DNA of 64,000 nt from Ruminococcus sp. GTDB taxonomy: Bacteria; Bacillota; Clostridia; Oscillospirales; Ruminococcaceae. Positions within the stretch are counted from its first letter, which is position 1. The number at the start of each line of letters is the position of its first letter. The stretch covers positions 1 through 64,000 of the forward strand of contig JAGCWY010000080.1 of the NCBI GenBank assembly GCA_017961625.1, written 5' to 3'. The notes below the pieces were generated by a model. That model was not told the DNA's origin and made no database searches. It worked only from the letters and a program-made list of their open reading frames with translations. The translations under genes and the position numbers were made by a program. This document shows, piece after piece, positions 50,979 to 58,458 of the stretch.

Positions 50979-51722
50979 ATGTTTGAACATGGATTTTTTG
51001 GAAATGTGCTGTCTAAGTACAATGAGTCGGGTGACTCTGTAATAAATAACAGCAATTCCATTCTGAGCACTATCAAGCCCGGAGAGTTTTTCCTTTGTGT
51101 AGGCACTGCGATAGTTATAGGCTTTCTTATAAGTCTTATCTATATGGTCACCCACAGAAAGGAAGGTTACTCACAGAGCTATGTTCTGACAATGATAATG
51201 CTTCCTACGATTGTTGCAGCAATACTTCTCATTATCAATACCACAGCAGGTGCTCTCACACTTGCAGGTACATTGACTCTGGTAAGGTTCCGAAGCGTTG
51301 CCGGCGATCCAAAGGATATGGCTTTTATCTTCTTCGCAATGGGAACAGGTGTTGTATGCGGAGTTGGATATATCGGATTTGCACTGGTATTCTTTGCAGC
51401 TCTTGCTATTATCCTGTTTATACTTAGTGAGACTGATTTCGGCGGATGCAAGAAGAGACACATGACTCTCAAGATTGCTATCCCTGAAAACCTTGATTAT
51501 CAGGGAGTTTTTGAGCCTGTACTTGCTAAGTACACCACATTCTACAAGCTGAGAAGAGTAAAAACCACTAACTTTGGTACACTTTTTGAGCTTATCTATA
51601 GCGTTGATGTCCTTGACAACATCGACCAGAAGAAGTTCATCGATGAGCTTCGTACCCATAACGGAAATATGACGATCAATCTCGTATTCTTCAGATACGA
51701 TGATAAGATCTATGAGAACTGA
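50979..51722 (+). CDS. DUF4956 membrane protein
   Basis: About 247 residues: four membrane segments (about 30-160) with a conserved TLVRFRSVAGDPKDMAF cytoplasmic loop (about 103-119), then a soluble C-terminal domain of ferredoxin-like type. DUF4956 proteins occur next to VTC-domain genes and often CotH-like kinases. The pair may couple polyphosphate or another anionic polymer to the membrane; this is inference. Start is uncertain: ATG 50979 or TTG 50970, both after AGGAG. Confidence 0.85.
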   Translation: MFEHGFFGNVLSKYNESGDSVINNSNSILSTIKPGEFFLCVGTAIVIGFLISLIYMVTHRKEGYSQSYVLTMIMLPTIVAAILLIINTTAGALTLAGTLTLVRFRSVAGDPKDMAFIFFAMGTGVVCGVGYIGFALVFFAALAIILFILSETDFGGCKKRHMTLKIAIPENLDYQGVFEPVLAKYTTFYKLRRVKTTNFGTLFELIYSVDVLDNIDQKKFIDELRTHNGNMTINLVFFRYDDKIYEN

Positions 51723-51762
51723 TAGAAAACATAAATATAGATAAAATACCCTCTCAACCCTT

Positions 51763-51796
51763 TGCCGGACTTAATATGCCATATTGAGTCCGGCAA
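51763..51796 (+). terminator. Perfectly symmetrical hairpin after DUF4956
   Basis: A 34-nt palindrome (one T-G pair) gives a stem of about 14 bp. The T-run after it is short (TTT). It may be a partial terminator ahead of the lipoprotein gene. Confidence 0.6.
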
Positions 51797-51827
51797 TTTG
51801 CATAAGGGGGGATAAGGAGATATGTAT

Positions 51828-53138
51828 ATGAAATATAGAAGGATATTAGCGGCTATGACCGCGTTCGCACTAATGGCTTCGGCTTGTTCATGCGGCAAGG
51901 AAGAAAAGGAAAAAACTGATAACGTCGAAAATACCACTGTCCAGGATGTGACGTCCAAGACTGGCAGCGGTGAAGTTACAGAAAAAACCACAAAGAAGAA
52001 AAACGACGAAAATATCACTGAAAAATCTACTGAGAAGTCAGGCGAGAGTACAACTACTGCCAATGCAGGGGAGAAGAAATCCGACGCAGTAGCAACTACA
52101 GCTACAAACAGTAGCACATCAAATACGCCCACGGCTGAAAACAACAACAATAACAATGATAATAACAACGTTGAAATGGACAGTGCTGGCGATGAGACTG
52201 GCGGAGGAGGAGATAACTCGGCTGAAGAAAAGGTCTACACGGCTGAGATAGAACTCGGCGTTTCGCCGAAGGTCAAGGGTACAAACGTATCTGTAAGCGG
52301 CTCCATTGTCACAATAAACGCAGGCGGCGATTTCAGGTTTTACGGCAGCGTCAGCGACGGTCAAATATGTGTTAGTACAGCTACCGAGGAAAAGGTAACT
52401 GTGGTCCTTGACGGAGTTGACATATCAAATTCCAACGGACCGGCAATATTTATCAACGAAGCCAAGAAATGTACTATCAAATCTCGTGAGGGCACTGTTA
52501 ACTACCTCAGCGACGGAGGCAATGACAAGATCAACAATGGTGTTATATTCTCAAATGATACGGTGCGCCTTAAAGGCAACGGAGAGCTGAATATTACTGC
52601 AAACAACGCTCATGGCATCGCCAGTGACGATGATATAATTATAGATAATGGTACATACAATATTAACTCGAAGAAATCTGGGTTGTTCGCACACGACGAC
52701 ATTACCATAAATGAGGGATGGCTAAATATAAAGGGCGGCACCAACGGTATAAAGTCAAAAGGAACACTAAATATAAACGGCGGATATACTGTTATTTCCG
52801 GCGGCACCAAGGAGGACAAGAGCTCAATTTACTCTGAGAGTAGCTTCAGCTATACCGGCGGTTACATTTATGCGGCAGGAAACCGAGTATCAGAGCCAAC
52901 ATACTCCGAGGCTCCATTTATTATCCTTGATCTCGGCGTTACTGCGGCGGCAGGAAGCAACGTGGAAATGTTACTGAATGGTCAGAGAATGATATCTTTT
53001 GAACCTCATAACGATTTCCGTTGTCTGCTCATGATCGCACCCGAGGTGAACAATGGCAGTACATTCCGTGCAAATGTTAACGGAGAAGGAAAAGATTTTA
53101 CTGTTTCGAGAACAGATAATATATTTAGAATGAATTAA
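51828..53138 (+). CDS. Lipoprotein with DUF4353-type beta-helix domain
   Basis: About 436 residues. The signal peptide ends in a lipobox-like ASAC (Cys about 20). A Thr/Lys/Glu-rich linker with an Asn run (about 105-115) follows, then a right-handed beta-helix-like domain (about 145-360) with repeated NGxxNI, DDIxIN and GGTNGIKSKG turns. This matches the DUF4353 carbohydrate-binding family. With VTC and DUF4956 it forms a recurring envelope module. Start ATG 51828 is 8 nt after AAGGAG. Ligand unknown. Confidence 0.8.
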   Translation: MKYRRILAAMTAFALMASACSCGKEEKEKTDNVENTTVQDVTSKTGSGEVTEKTTKKKNDENITEKSTEKSGESTTTANAGEKKSDAVATTATNSSTSNTPTAENNNNNNDNNNVEMDSAGDETGGGGDNSAEEKVYTAEIELGVSPKVKGTNVSVSGSIVTINAGGDFRFYGSVSDGQICVSTATEEKVTVVLDGVDISNSNGPAIFINEAKKCTIKSREGTVNYLSDGGNDKINNGVIFSNDTVRLKGNGELNITANNAHGIASDDDIIIDNGTYNINSKKSGLFAHDDITINEGWLNIKGGTNGIKSKGTLNINGGYTVISGGTKEDKSSIYSESSFSYTGGYIYAAGNRVSEPTYSEAPFIILDLGVTAAAGSNVEMLLNGQRMISFEPHNDFRCLLMIAPEVNNGSTFRANVNGEGKDFTVSRTDNIFRMN

Positions 53139-53267
53139 CAAAAAACATTTTTTACAAATTTTGTAAATAAGAGAAATCAGAAAACATATTCACAAAAAAT
53201 TAACTCGAAAAATAGTGAAAAAACAGTCAAAAGTACATGATATTATATTTCTGTGTATTAATGTATA

Positions 53268-53296
53268 TTGAAAAGTACGTAGATATGCAATATAAT
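53268..53296 (+). promoter_or_regulatory. Promoter of the candidate small RNA
   Basis: TTGAAA (53268-53273), 17 bp, TATAAT (53291-53296). No ribosome site with an open frame follows before the terminator at 53532-53558. Confidence 0.65.
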
Positions 53297-53302
53297 AATA
53301 TC

Positions 53303-53558
53303 AGCAATTGAAGATATTTAGTTTTCAGCATCAAGTACCCTCCCCTCTCATGTGCTTGATATTGAGTAATATTTTCACTTGCACGCCATAGAAATAGTTT
53401 TGTCAAGTAATAAAACTAACCCCTTTCATTTGTAATTTTTTCATGTTTTCTATTCTCAATAACTTATTTTAACTTATTGTCTATGGCTCGGTCCACAGTG
53501 CTAAACGATGAAAATCGTTTGGGCCGATTTCTCCGCTCCTTGCGAGCGGAATTTTTTT
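53303..53558 (+). ncRNA. Candidate small RNA, about 255 nt
   Basis: This stretch lies between a good promoter and a good intrinsic terminator and holds no convincing open frame. Near the 5' end an 8-bp hairpin (53330-53337 with 53353-53360) presents a 15-nt loop whose core is CCCTCCCCTCTC, able to pair with Shine-Dalgarno sequences. A second C-run lies near 53419-53423. Near the 3' end, 53488-53494 pairs with 53521-53527 around a perfect 7-bp stem with a GAAA tetraloop (53503-53520). It is not a known class that I recognise. Confidence 0.55.
53532..53558 (+). terminator. Terminator of the candidate small RNA
   Basis: TCCGCTC (53532-53538) with GAGCGGA (53544-53550), 5-nt loop, one A, then seven T. 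Confidence 0.88.
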
Positions 53559-53595
53559 ACATTATGAAACTTGCGTGAAATATTATATAATCTGC

Positions 53596-53624
53596 TTGAC
53601 AAATTCAATAATCCGTGATATTAT
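53596..53624 (+). promoter_or_regulatory. Promoter of the RHH-protein gene
   Basis: TTGACA (53596-53601), 17 bp, TATTAT (53619-53624). It lies after the small-RNA terminator, so the gene has its own transcript, starting near 53631. Confidence 0.8.
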
Positions 53625-53655
53625 GTATATAACACAGAAGGGAAGTGATGTACTA

Positions 53656-54300
53656 ATGAAAAAAAGCGTATACAGCCTCGTGCTTATGGATGACGTGATA
53701 AAGGCTGTTGACGAGCAGGCGTATCGTCTTGGTACGAGCCGCTCAAACCTAATAAATCAGATTCTTGCGGAGCGTCTTTCCTGCGTTACTCCAGAAATGC
53801 GTATGCGAGAGATATTTGATCAGGTGGCAGAGTTGGTGAGCAGTAGCTTTAGGATACAAGAGCAGCGCTCGCCTTCGTTAATGACTGTACGTACAGCTTT
53901 AGAGTATAAGTACAGACCAACTATAAACTATAAGGTAGAACTTGAACGTTCTCCCAAGGATTACATTGGTACCCTGAGAGTAAATATACGTACTCAGAGC
54001 GCAGCTCTGATAGATATGTTCCATAGTTTTTTCGCCTACAGAGCAAAGCTTGAAAATGCTTACCTTTCAAGACTTGGTGTAGGGAATTATAGCTGTGAGA
54101 TAGGCGATGGCAGCTTCGCAAGAAGACTTATAAATACAGGTGTTCTCAGCGGAGAAAAGGCTGGAGAGGCTATAGGCGAGTACATCAAGAATCTTGATCA
54201 TGCGGTGAAGACTTATTTTGCAGCTCCATCAGAGTTCGGGGAAAACGCCTCACTACTTGAAAAGAACTACCGGGCTCTGCTAAGCAGATATATTATTTAG
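53656..54300 (+). CDS. Ribbon-helix-helix protein with an uncharacterised C-terminal domain
   Basis: 214 residues. Residues 1-45 fit a ribbon-helix-helix DNA-binding domain (KSVYSLVLMDDVIKAVDEQA, then GTSRSNLINQIL). Residues 60-214 are a mixed alpha/beta region that I do not recognise, with an aromatic and Arg-rich middle. RHH proteins bind DNA as dimers and often repress their own genes. An upstream in-frame ATG (53575) would lie before the promoter, so ATG 53656 is chosen. Neighbours: the small RNA upstream and clpB downstream. Confidence 0.7.
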   Translation: MKKSVYSLVLMDDVIKAVDEQAYRLGTSRSNLINQILAERLSCVTPEMRMREIFDQVAELVSSSFRIQEQRSPSLMTVRTALEYKYRPTINYKVELERSPKDYIGTLRVNIRTQSAALIDMFHSFFAYRAKLENAYLSRLGVGNYSCEIGDGSFARRLINTGVLSGEKAGEAIGEYIKNLDHAVKTYFAAPSEFGENASLLEKNYRALLSRYII

Positions 54301-54305
54301 AGAAA

Positions 54306-54383
54306 TGAAGGCGTAAATAACTTTCTGTGTAGTTCGGGGCAATTATGAAATTGTCTGCCTGCCTTCAAACACAAAAAAGTTAT
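54306..54383 (+). promoter_or_regulatory. Leader of clpB with competing stems
   Basis: TGAAGGC (54306-54312) pairs exactly with 54361-54367. ATAACTT (54317-54323) pairs with 54377-54383, and GTGT (54327-54330) with 54369-54372. The two sets cross each other, so they exclude one another or form a pseudoknot. No CIRCE element was found before clpB. Confidence 0.35.
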
Positions 54384-54440
54384 ATTCCCGTTGAAGAAAG
54401 TAAGGATAAATTTGAAATATTGTGACAGGAGGATATTATT

Positions 54441-57038
54441 ATGAATGCAGAAAAATTGACTCAGAAGTCCATTGATGCTGTAAGGAAGGCTCAAAGCATA
54501 GCTGTTATGCAGTCAAATTCGGTTATAGAGCCTGTACATCTGCTTGCTGGACTTGTACGACAGGAGAATGGACTTATCCCTCAGCTCTTAAAAAAGATGA
54601 ATGTAGATGAGGATATCTTCGATAGCGAGATTGAGAAGAAGATAAACGGTCTCCCGAAGATAACAGGAAGCGGCAGAAGCAGTAATATAGGTATATCAGC
54701 AGAGTGCGACAGAGTGCTGACAAATGCTGAAGGAATAGCTTCAAATATGAAGGACGAGTTCGTTTCCGTTGAGCACCTTATGCTTGCTCTTATCGACTGC
54801 AAGGACAGGGAGGTATCACAGCTTTTCAGTACATTCAACATCACCAAGGACAGCTTTCTAAGTGCTCTTATGTCGGTAAGGGGAAATACCCGTGTTACTA
54901 CGGAGAATCCTGAGGACACCTACGATGTGTTGACGAAGTACGGTCAGGAGCTTGTTGGGCTTGCCAGGCGAAACAAGCTTGACCCAGTTATTGGACGTGA
55001 CAGTGAGATACGAAATGTTATCCGCATACTCTCAAGAAAGACGAAAAACAATCCTGTCCTCATCGGTGAGCCGGGCGTCGGAAAAACTGCTATCGCAGAA
55101 GGACTTGCCCTGCGTATCGTTGCGGGAGACGTTCCAGACAGCCTTAAGGACAGAAAGGTATTCTCCCTCGATATGGGTGCTCTCGTCGCAGGTGCAAAGT
55201 ACAGAGGCGAGTTCGAGGAGCGTTTGAAGGCTGTACTCAATGAAATAAAAAATAGCAACGGTCAGATACTATTATTTATAGATGAGCTCCATACTATCGT
55301 AGGTGCAGGCAAGACAGACGGAGCTATGGATGCAGGCAACCTCTTAAAGCCTATGCTGGCAAGGGGTGAGCTTCACTGTATCGGTGCTACTACCCTTAAC
55401 GAGTACCGCCAGTACATTGAGAAGGACCCTGCTCTCGAAAGACGTTTCCAGCCTGTTATGGTGGACGAACCGAGTGTTGAGGATACTATTTCTATTCTTC
55501 GCGGTCTGAAAGAGCGCTATGAGGTATTCCATGGTGTCAAGATAAGCGATAATGCGCTTATCTCTGCGGCTGTGCTTTCAAATAGATATATAACCGACAG
55601 ATTCCTTCCTGATAAGGCTATAGATCTTATTGATGAAGCCTGTGCGACTATCCGTACAGAAATGGACTCCATGCCGACTGAGCTTGATGTTATCTCACGT
55701 AAGATAGTTCAGCTTGAAATCGAAGAAGCTGCTCTAAAGAAGGAAAGTGACAATATCTCTCAGGAGCACCTTGAGGAGATACAGAAGGAACTTGCAGAGC
55801 TTCGTGAGAAGTTCAACAGCATGAAGGCAAAGTGGGAGAATGAAAAGAATGACATCTCCGCTGTGCAGAAGCTACGTGAGGCGATAGAGCGCACAGGTGG
55901 AGAGATAGACAAGGCAGAGCGCGAGTACGACCTTAACAAGGCGGCAGAGCTCAAATACGGCAAGTTGCCGCAACTGCAGAAGGAGCTTGAGGAGCTAGAA
56001 AAGCAGGCTGAGCATGACATCGAGAACGGCAGGCTTCTTCGTGACAAGGTAACAGAGGACGAAATAGCAAAGATTGTATGCCGCTGGACAGGTATACCTG
56101 TTTCAAAGCTCATGGAAGGCGAAAAAGAAAAGATACTTGGGCTGGAAGGACTTCTCCATAAGAGGGTTATCGGACAGGATGAAGCGGTAACAAAGGTAAG
56201 CGAGGCTATACTCCGTTCTCGTGCCGGTATACAGGCTCCCGACAGGCCTATAGGGTCATTCCTGTTCCTCGGTCCTACAGGCGTCGGAAAAACAGAGCTT
56301 GCAAAAGCACTTTCAGAAATACTTTTCGACGACGAAAAGAATATCATACGTATCGATATGAGCGAGTACATGGAGAAATTCAGCGTTAGTCGCCTGATAG
56401 GAGCGCCTCCCGGCTATGTAGGCTACGACGAGGGTGGACAGCTTACAGAAGCAGTCCGCAGAAAGCCATATTCAGTTGTGCTTTTCGACGAGATAGAAAA
56501 GGCTCACCCCGATGTGTTCAATATTCTTTTACAGGTTCTTGACGACGGACGAATAACTGATTCTCAGGGCAGAACAGTAGACTTCAAGAATACTATCATT
56601 ATACTCACTTCAAACCTCGGTTCACCATATATATTGGATGGAATTGACGCAAACGGCGAAATAACTGATGAGGCTAGAACTCAGGTGGAGGGATTGCTCA
56701 AAACACAGTTCCGTCCGGAGTTCCTTAACCGTCTTGACGAGATAATCTTCTACAAGCCTTTGGCTAAAACAGAGATAATAAAGATAGTCGACCTTATGCT
56801 GGCTGACCTGCAGAAGCGCCTTGAAGACAAGCATATCCGCATAAGCGTAAGCGAAGCTGCCAAGAACTATATCGTTGAGTGCGGTTATGATCCGAATTTT
56901 GGCGCCAGACCGCTGAGAAGGTTCATACAGCGCAACGTGGAGACACTTGCGGCTAAGCGTATCATCAGCGGCAACCTTGCGGCAGGAGATGTCATTGATA
57001 TCGATCTTGACGAAAACGGAAGACTTGTGGCTGATTGA
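54441..57038 (+). CDS. clpB: ClpB disaggregase
   Basis: 865 residues: Clp N-domain (about 1-145), first AAA+ domain with Walker A GEPGVGKT (209-216), a long coiled-coil middle domain (about 400-530) typical of ClpB and absent from ClpA/ClpC, and a second AAA+ domain with GPTGVGKT (611-618). It works with DnaK to pull apart aggregated proteins. No ClpP-binding loop is evident. AGGAGG before ATG. Confidence 0.96.
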   Translation: MNAEKLTQKSIDAVRKAQSIAVMQSNSVIEPVHLLAGLVRQENGLIPQLLKKMNVDEDIFDSEIEKKINGLPKITGSGRSSNIGISAECDRVLTNAEGIASNMKDEFVSVEHLMLALIDCKDREVSQLFSTFNITKDSFLSALMSVRGNTRVTTENPEDTYDVLTKYGQELVGLARRNKLDPVIGRDSEIRNVIRILSRKTKNNPVLIGEPGVGKTAIAEGLALRIVAGDVPDSLKDRKVFSLDMGALVAGAKYRGEFEERLKAVLNEIKNSNGQILLFIDELHTIVGAGKTDGAMDAGNLLKPMLARGELHCIGATTLNEYRQYIEKDPALERRFQPVMVDEPSVEDTISILRGLKERYEVFHGVKISDNALISAAVLSNRYITDRFLPDKAIDLIDEACATIRTEMDSMPTELDVISRKIVQLEIEEAALKKESDNISQEHLEEIQKELAELREKFNSMKAKWENEKNDISAVQKLREAIERTGGEIDKAEREYDLNKAAELKYGKLPQLQKELEELEKQAEHDIENGRLLRDKVTEDEIAKIVCRWTGIPVSKLMEGEKEKILGLEGLLHKRVIGQDEAVTKVSEAILRSRAGIQAPDRPIGSFLFLGPTGVGKTELAKALSEILFDDEKNIIRIDMSEYMEKFSVSRLIGAPPGYVGYDEGGQLTEAVRRKPYSVVLFDEIEKAHPDVFNILLQVLDDGRITDSQGRTVDFKNTIIILTSNLGSPYILDGIDANGEITDEARTQVEGLLKTQFRPEFLNRLDEIIFYKPLAKTEIIKIVDLMLADLQKRLEDKHIRISVSEAAKNYIVECGYDPNFGARPLRRFIQRNVETLAAKRIISGNLAAGDVIDIDLDENGRLVAD

Positions 57039-57039
57039 T

Positions 57040-57165
57040 AAGAAGCTGTTTGAAAAACTCTTTCTATAATACGGAGAAATAGCATGAAATTCAATGAAAA
57101 CCATTGAATAATGAAAAACAAATTTCAAAATCTGCGTTTTGCACAAAAACAGCTGCTCATTTTTG
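57040..57165 (+). repeat. Intergenic repeat, copy B (next to the clpB 3' end)
   Basis: Inverse-complement match to 270-390. The shared core is an 8-bp hairpin (57089-57096 with 57102-57109) with an AAAAC loop, against TAAAAC in copy A read in the same direction. Matching flanks extend about 40 nt on each side, with decreasing similarity away from the gene. Confidence 0.55.
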
Positions 57166-57202
57166 TTAGATATTTTGGCAAGCAGGAAACTTAAGTGCAA
57201 GA

Positions 57203-57235
57203 GGAGCGCACAAAGTGCGCTCCAAACTTTTTTTT
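57203..57235 (+). terminator. Terminator of clpB
   Basis: Perfect 9-bp GC-rich stem (57203-57211 with 57215-57223, AAA loop), then AAAC and eight T. Confidence 0.9.
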
Positions 57236-57486
57236 AGGAGGAATTTGCCTGTATTACGTGGAATTACAAGGGTGAAGTTTTTGGGATTCATACCATTTGT
57301 AGTGTTTTTCTCATTGTGATAGTTTGTCTTTCATAGTCGAGTTTTCCTTTATATTTCGGAATAAATGGGCTATATTATACCGCAAGTAATATTTGCGACC
57401 GACAAAAAATTTTTCTTGAACGGAAAATAGGCAAATTCTCTGTCCGTTTTGAATAAAAAAGCCCTTACAAATGGCTGTATATACGT

Positions 57487-57541
57487 CAATTTGTCTTTTT
57501 TTCATGAATTACTTGACAAATTGGAATAATGGGTATATAAT
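57487..57541 (+). promoter_or_regulatory. hup promoter with an inverted repeat over the -35 box
   Basis: TTGACA (57513-57518), 17 bp, TATAAT (57536-57541). CAATTTGTC (57487-57495) is the exact inverse complement of GACAAATTG (57515-57523), which overlaps the -35 box. This could be an operator; the 19-nt spacing also allows a hairpin only if transcribed from upstream. Confidence 0.75.
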
Positions 57542-57579
57542 TCTAATTGTAAAATCTTATTTTATGGAGGATACTAACC

Positions 57580-57855
57580 ATGACAAAAACCGAATTAATC
57601 AGTGCAGTAGCTGATAAGGCTGACTTCACAAAGAAGAACGCTGAGACTGCTGTAAACGCAATCATCTCAACAATCACAGACGCTCTTGCAGGCGGTGAGA
57701 AGGTTTCTATCGTTGGATTTGGAACATTTGAGGTTCGTGACCGTAAGGCTAAGCAGGTCATCAATCCTCAGACAAAGAAGATGATGACTGCTCCTGCTTC
57801 AAAGGCTCCCGCTTTCAAGGCTGGCCAGGCACTTAAGAACGCTGTAAACAAGTAA
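57580..57855 (+). CDS. hup: HU-family DNA-binding protein
   Basis: 91 residues, the full HU fold: helix pair (1-40), GGEKVSIVGFGTFEVRDR near 46-63 and the DNA-binding arm ending in NPQTKKMM. It compacts and bends DNA. GGAGG about 9 nt before ATG. A Lys/Ala-rich protein gene follows after 19 nt, so the two are probably one transcript. Confidence 0.96.
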   Translation: MTKTELISAVADKADFTKKNAETAVNAIISTITDALAGGEKVSIVGFGTFEVRDRKAKQVINPQTKKMMTAPASKAPAFKAGQALKNAVNK

Positions 57856-57874
57856 TTCTAAGGAGGATACTATC

Positions 57875-58330
57875 ATGCCAGATAACAAGACTGCAGAAAA
57901 GAAAGTAGTAGAAACAGTTGCTGCTCCCGCTGAGGAGAAGAAGGCTCCTGCTAAGAAGGCTACCGCTGCTAAGAAAGCTCCTGCTGCTAAGAAGCCTGCT
58001 GAGAAGAAGGCTGTAGCTAAGAAGCCCGCTGCTAAGAAGCCCGCTGCTAAGAAGCCTGCTGCTAAGAAGCCAGTTGCTAAGAAGCCTGCTGCTAAGAAGT
58101 CAGCTGCTAAGAAGCCTGCTGCTAAGAAGACTGCTGCAGCTGCCGTAGACAGCAAGGTAGTTATTCAGGCAATGGGTTCAGAGGTAAGCACTGCTGACCT
58201 TATTGCAAAGGCTACAAAGGCTTCCGGCGTTAAGAAGGCTGATAAGGTGGATATCTATATCAGACCTGACGTAAACAGAGTTTACTATGTTGTTAACGGC
58301 GATATCCTTGGCGATTTTAATCTCTTCTAA
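57875..58330 (+). CDS. Lys/Ala/Pro-rich histone H1-like protein with DUF6465 domain
   Basis: 151 residues. Residues 20-90 are tandem AAKKP-type pentapeptides, like the tails of eukaryotic H1 and of bacterial HU fusions. Residues 91-151 are a small folded domain (DUF6465) found in Clostridia, ending VNGDILGDFNLF. It sits in an operon with HU. A role in nucleoid compaction is a fair inference but not shown. GGAGG before ATG. Confidence 0.8.
   Translation: MPDNKTAEKKVVETVAAPAEEKKAPAKKATAAKKAPAAKKPAEKKAVAKKPAAKKPAAKKPAAKKPVAKKPAAKKSAAKKPAAKKTAAAAVDSKVVIQAMGSEVSTADLIAKATKASGVKKADKVDIYIRPDVNRVYYVVNGDILGDFNLF
57948..58130 (+). repeat. 15-bp repeats encoding Lys-Lys-Pro-Ala-Ala
   Basis: About a dozen near-identical units (gctgctaagaagcct), with some degenerate units carrying Val, Thr or Ser. 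DNA-level identity is high, so copy number may vary between strains. Confidence 0.88.
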
Positions 58331-58337
58331 GAACGAT

Positions 58338-58364
58338 AAGCTCCGCTTTATGCGGAGCTTTTTT
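58338..58364 (+). terminator. Terminator after the DUF6465 gene
   Basis: 9-bp stem (58338-58346 with 58352-58360), 5-nt loop, run of T. Confidence 0.92.
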
Positions 58365-58394
58365 ATTTATTATACTTTTGTATATATGCTAGAC

Positions 58395-58426
58395 GATAAA
58401 GGCTCTCACTAAGGAGAGCCTTTATC
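58395..58426. terminator. Second hairpin between convergent genes
   Basis: Perfect 13-bp stem (58395-58407 with 58414-58426), 6-nt loop. The flanking T-runs are weak on both strands. It probably serves the dockerin gene on the minus strand. Confidence 0.6.
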
Positions 58427-58458
58427 ATATTTGTATCATGTTTTCTATTTCTTGACTG

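Larger units (their letters stand above)
57039..57486. other. Gap between clpB and hup
   Basis: It contains intergenic repeat copy B, the clpB terminator and an AT-rich stretch. A frame of 24 codons (TTG 57245 to TGA 57319) follows AGGAGG by only 3 nt and is hydrophobic at its C-terminus; I do not call it a gene. Confidence 0.5.

Noticed and set aside
53303..53558. A known riboswitch (c-di-GMP type) because of the GAAA-capped stem
   Set aside because: The conserved core bases of that class are not present, and the terminator is not followed closely by a gene of the expected type.
54301..54440. CIRCE heat-shock operator before clpB
   Set aside because: The TTAGCACTC-N9-GAGTGCTAA pattern is absent.
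57245..57319. A 24-codon hydrophobic peptide after AGGAGG
   Set aside because: The ribosome site is only 3 nt from a TTG start, it follows directly on a terminator T-run, and no promoter is seen.
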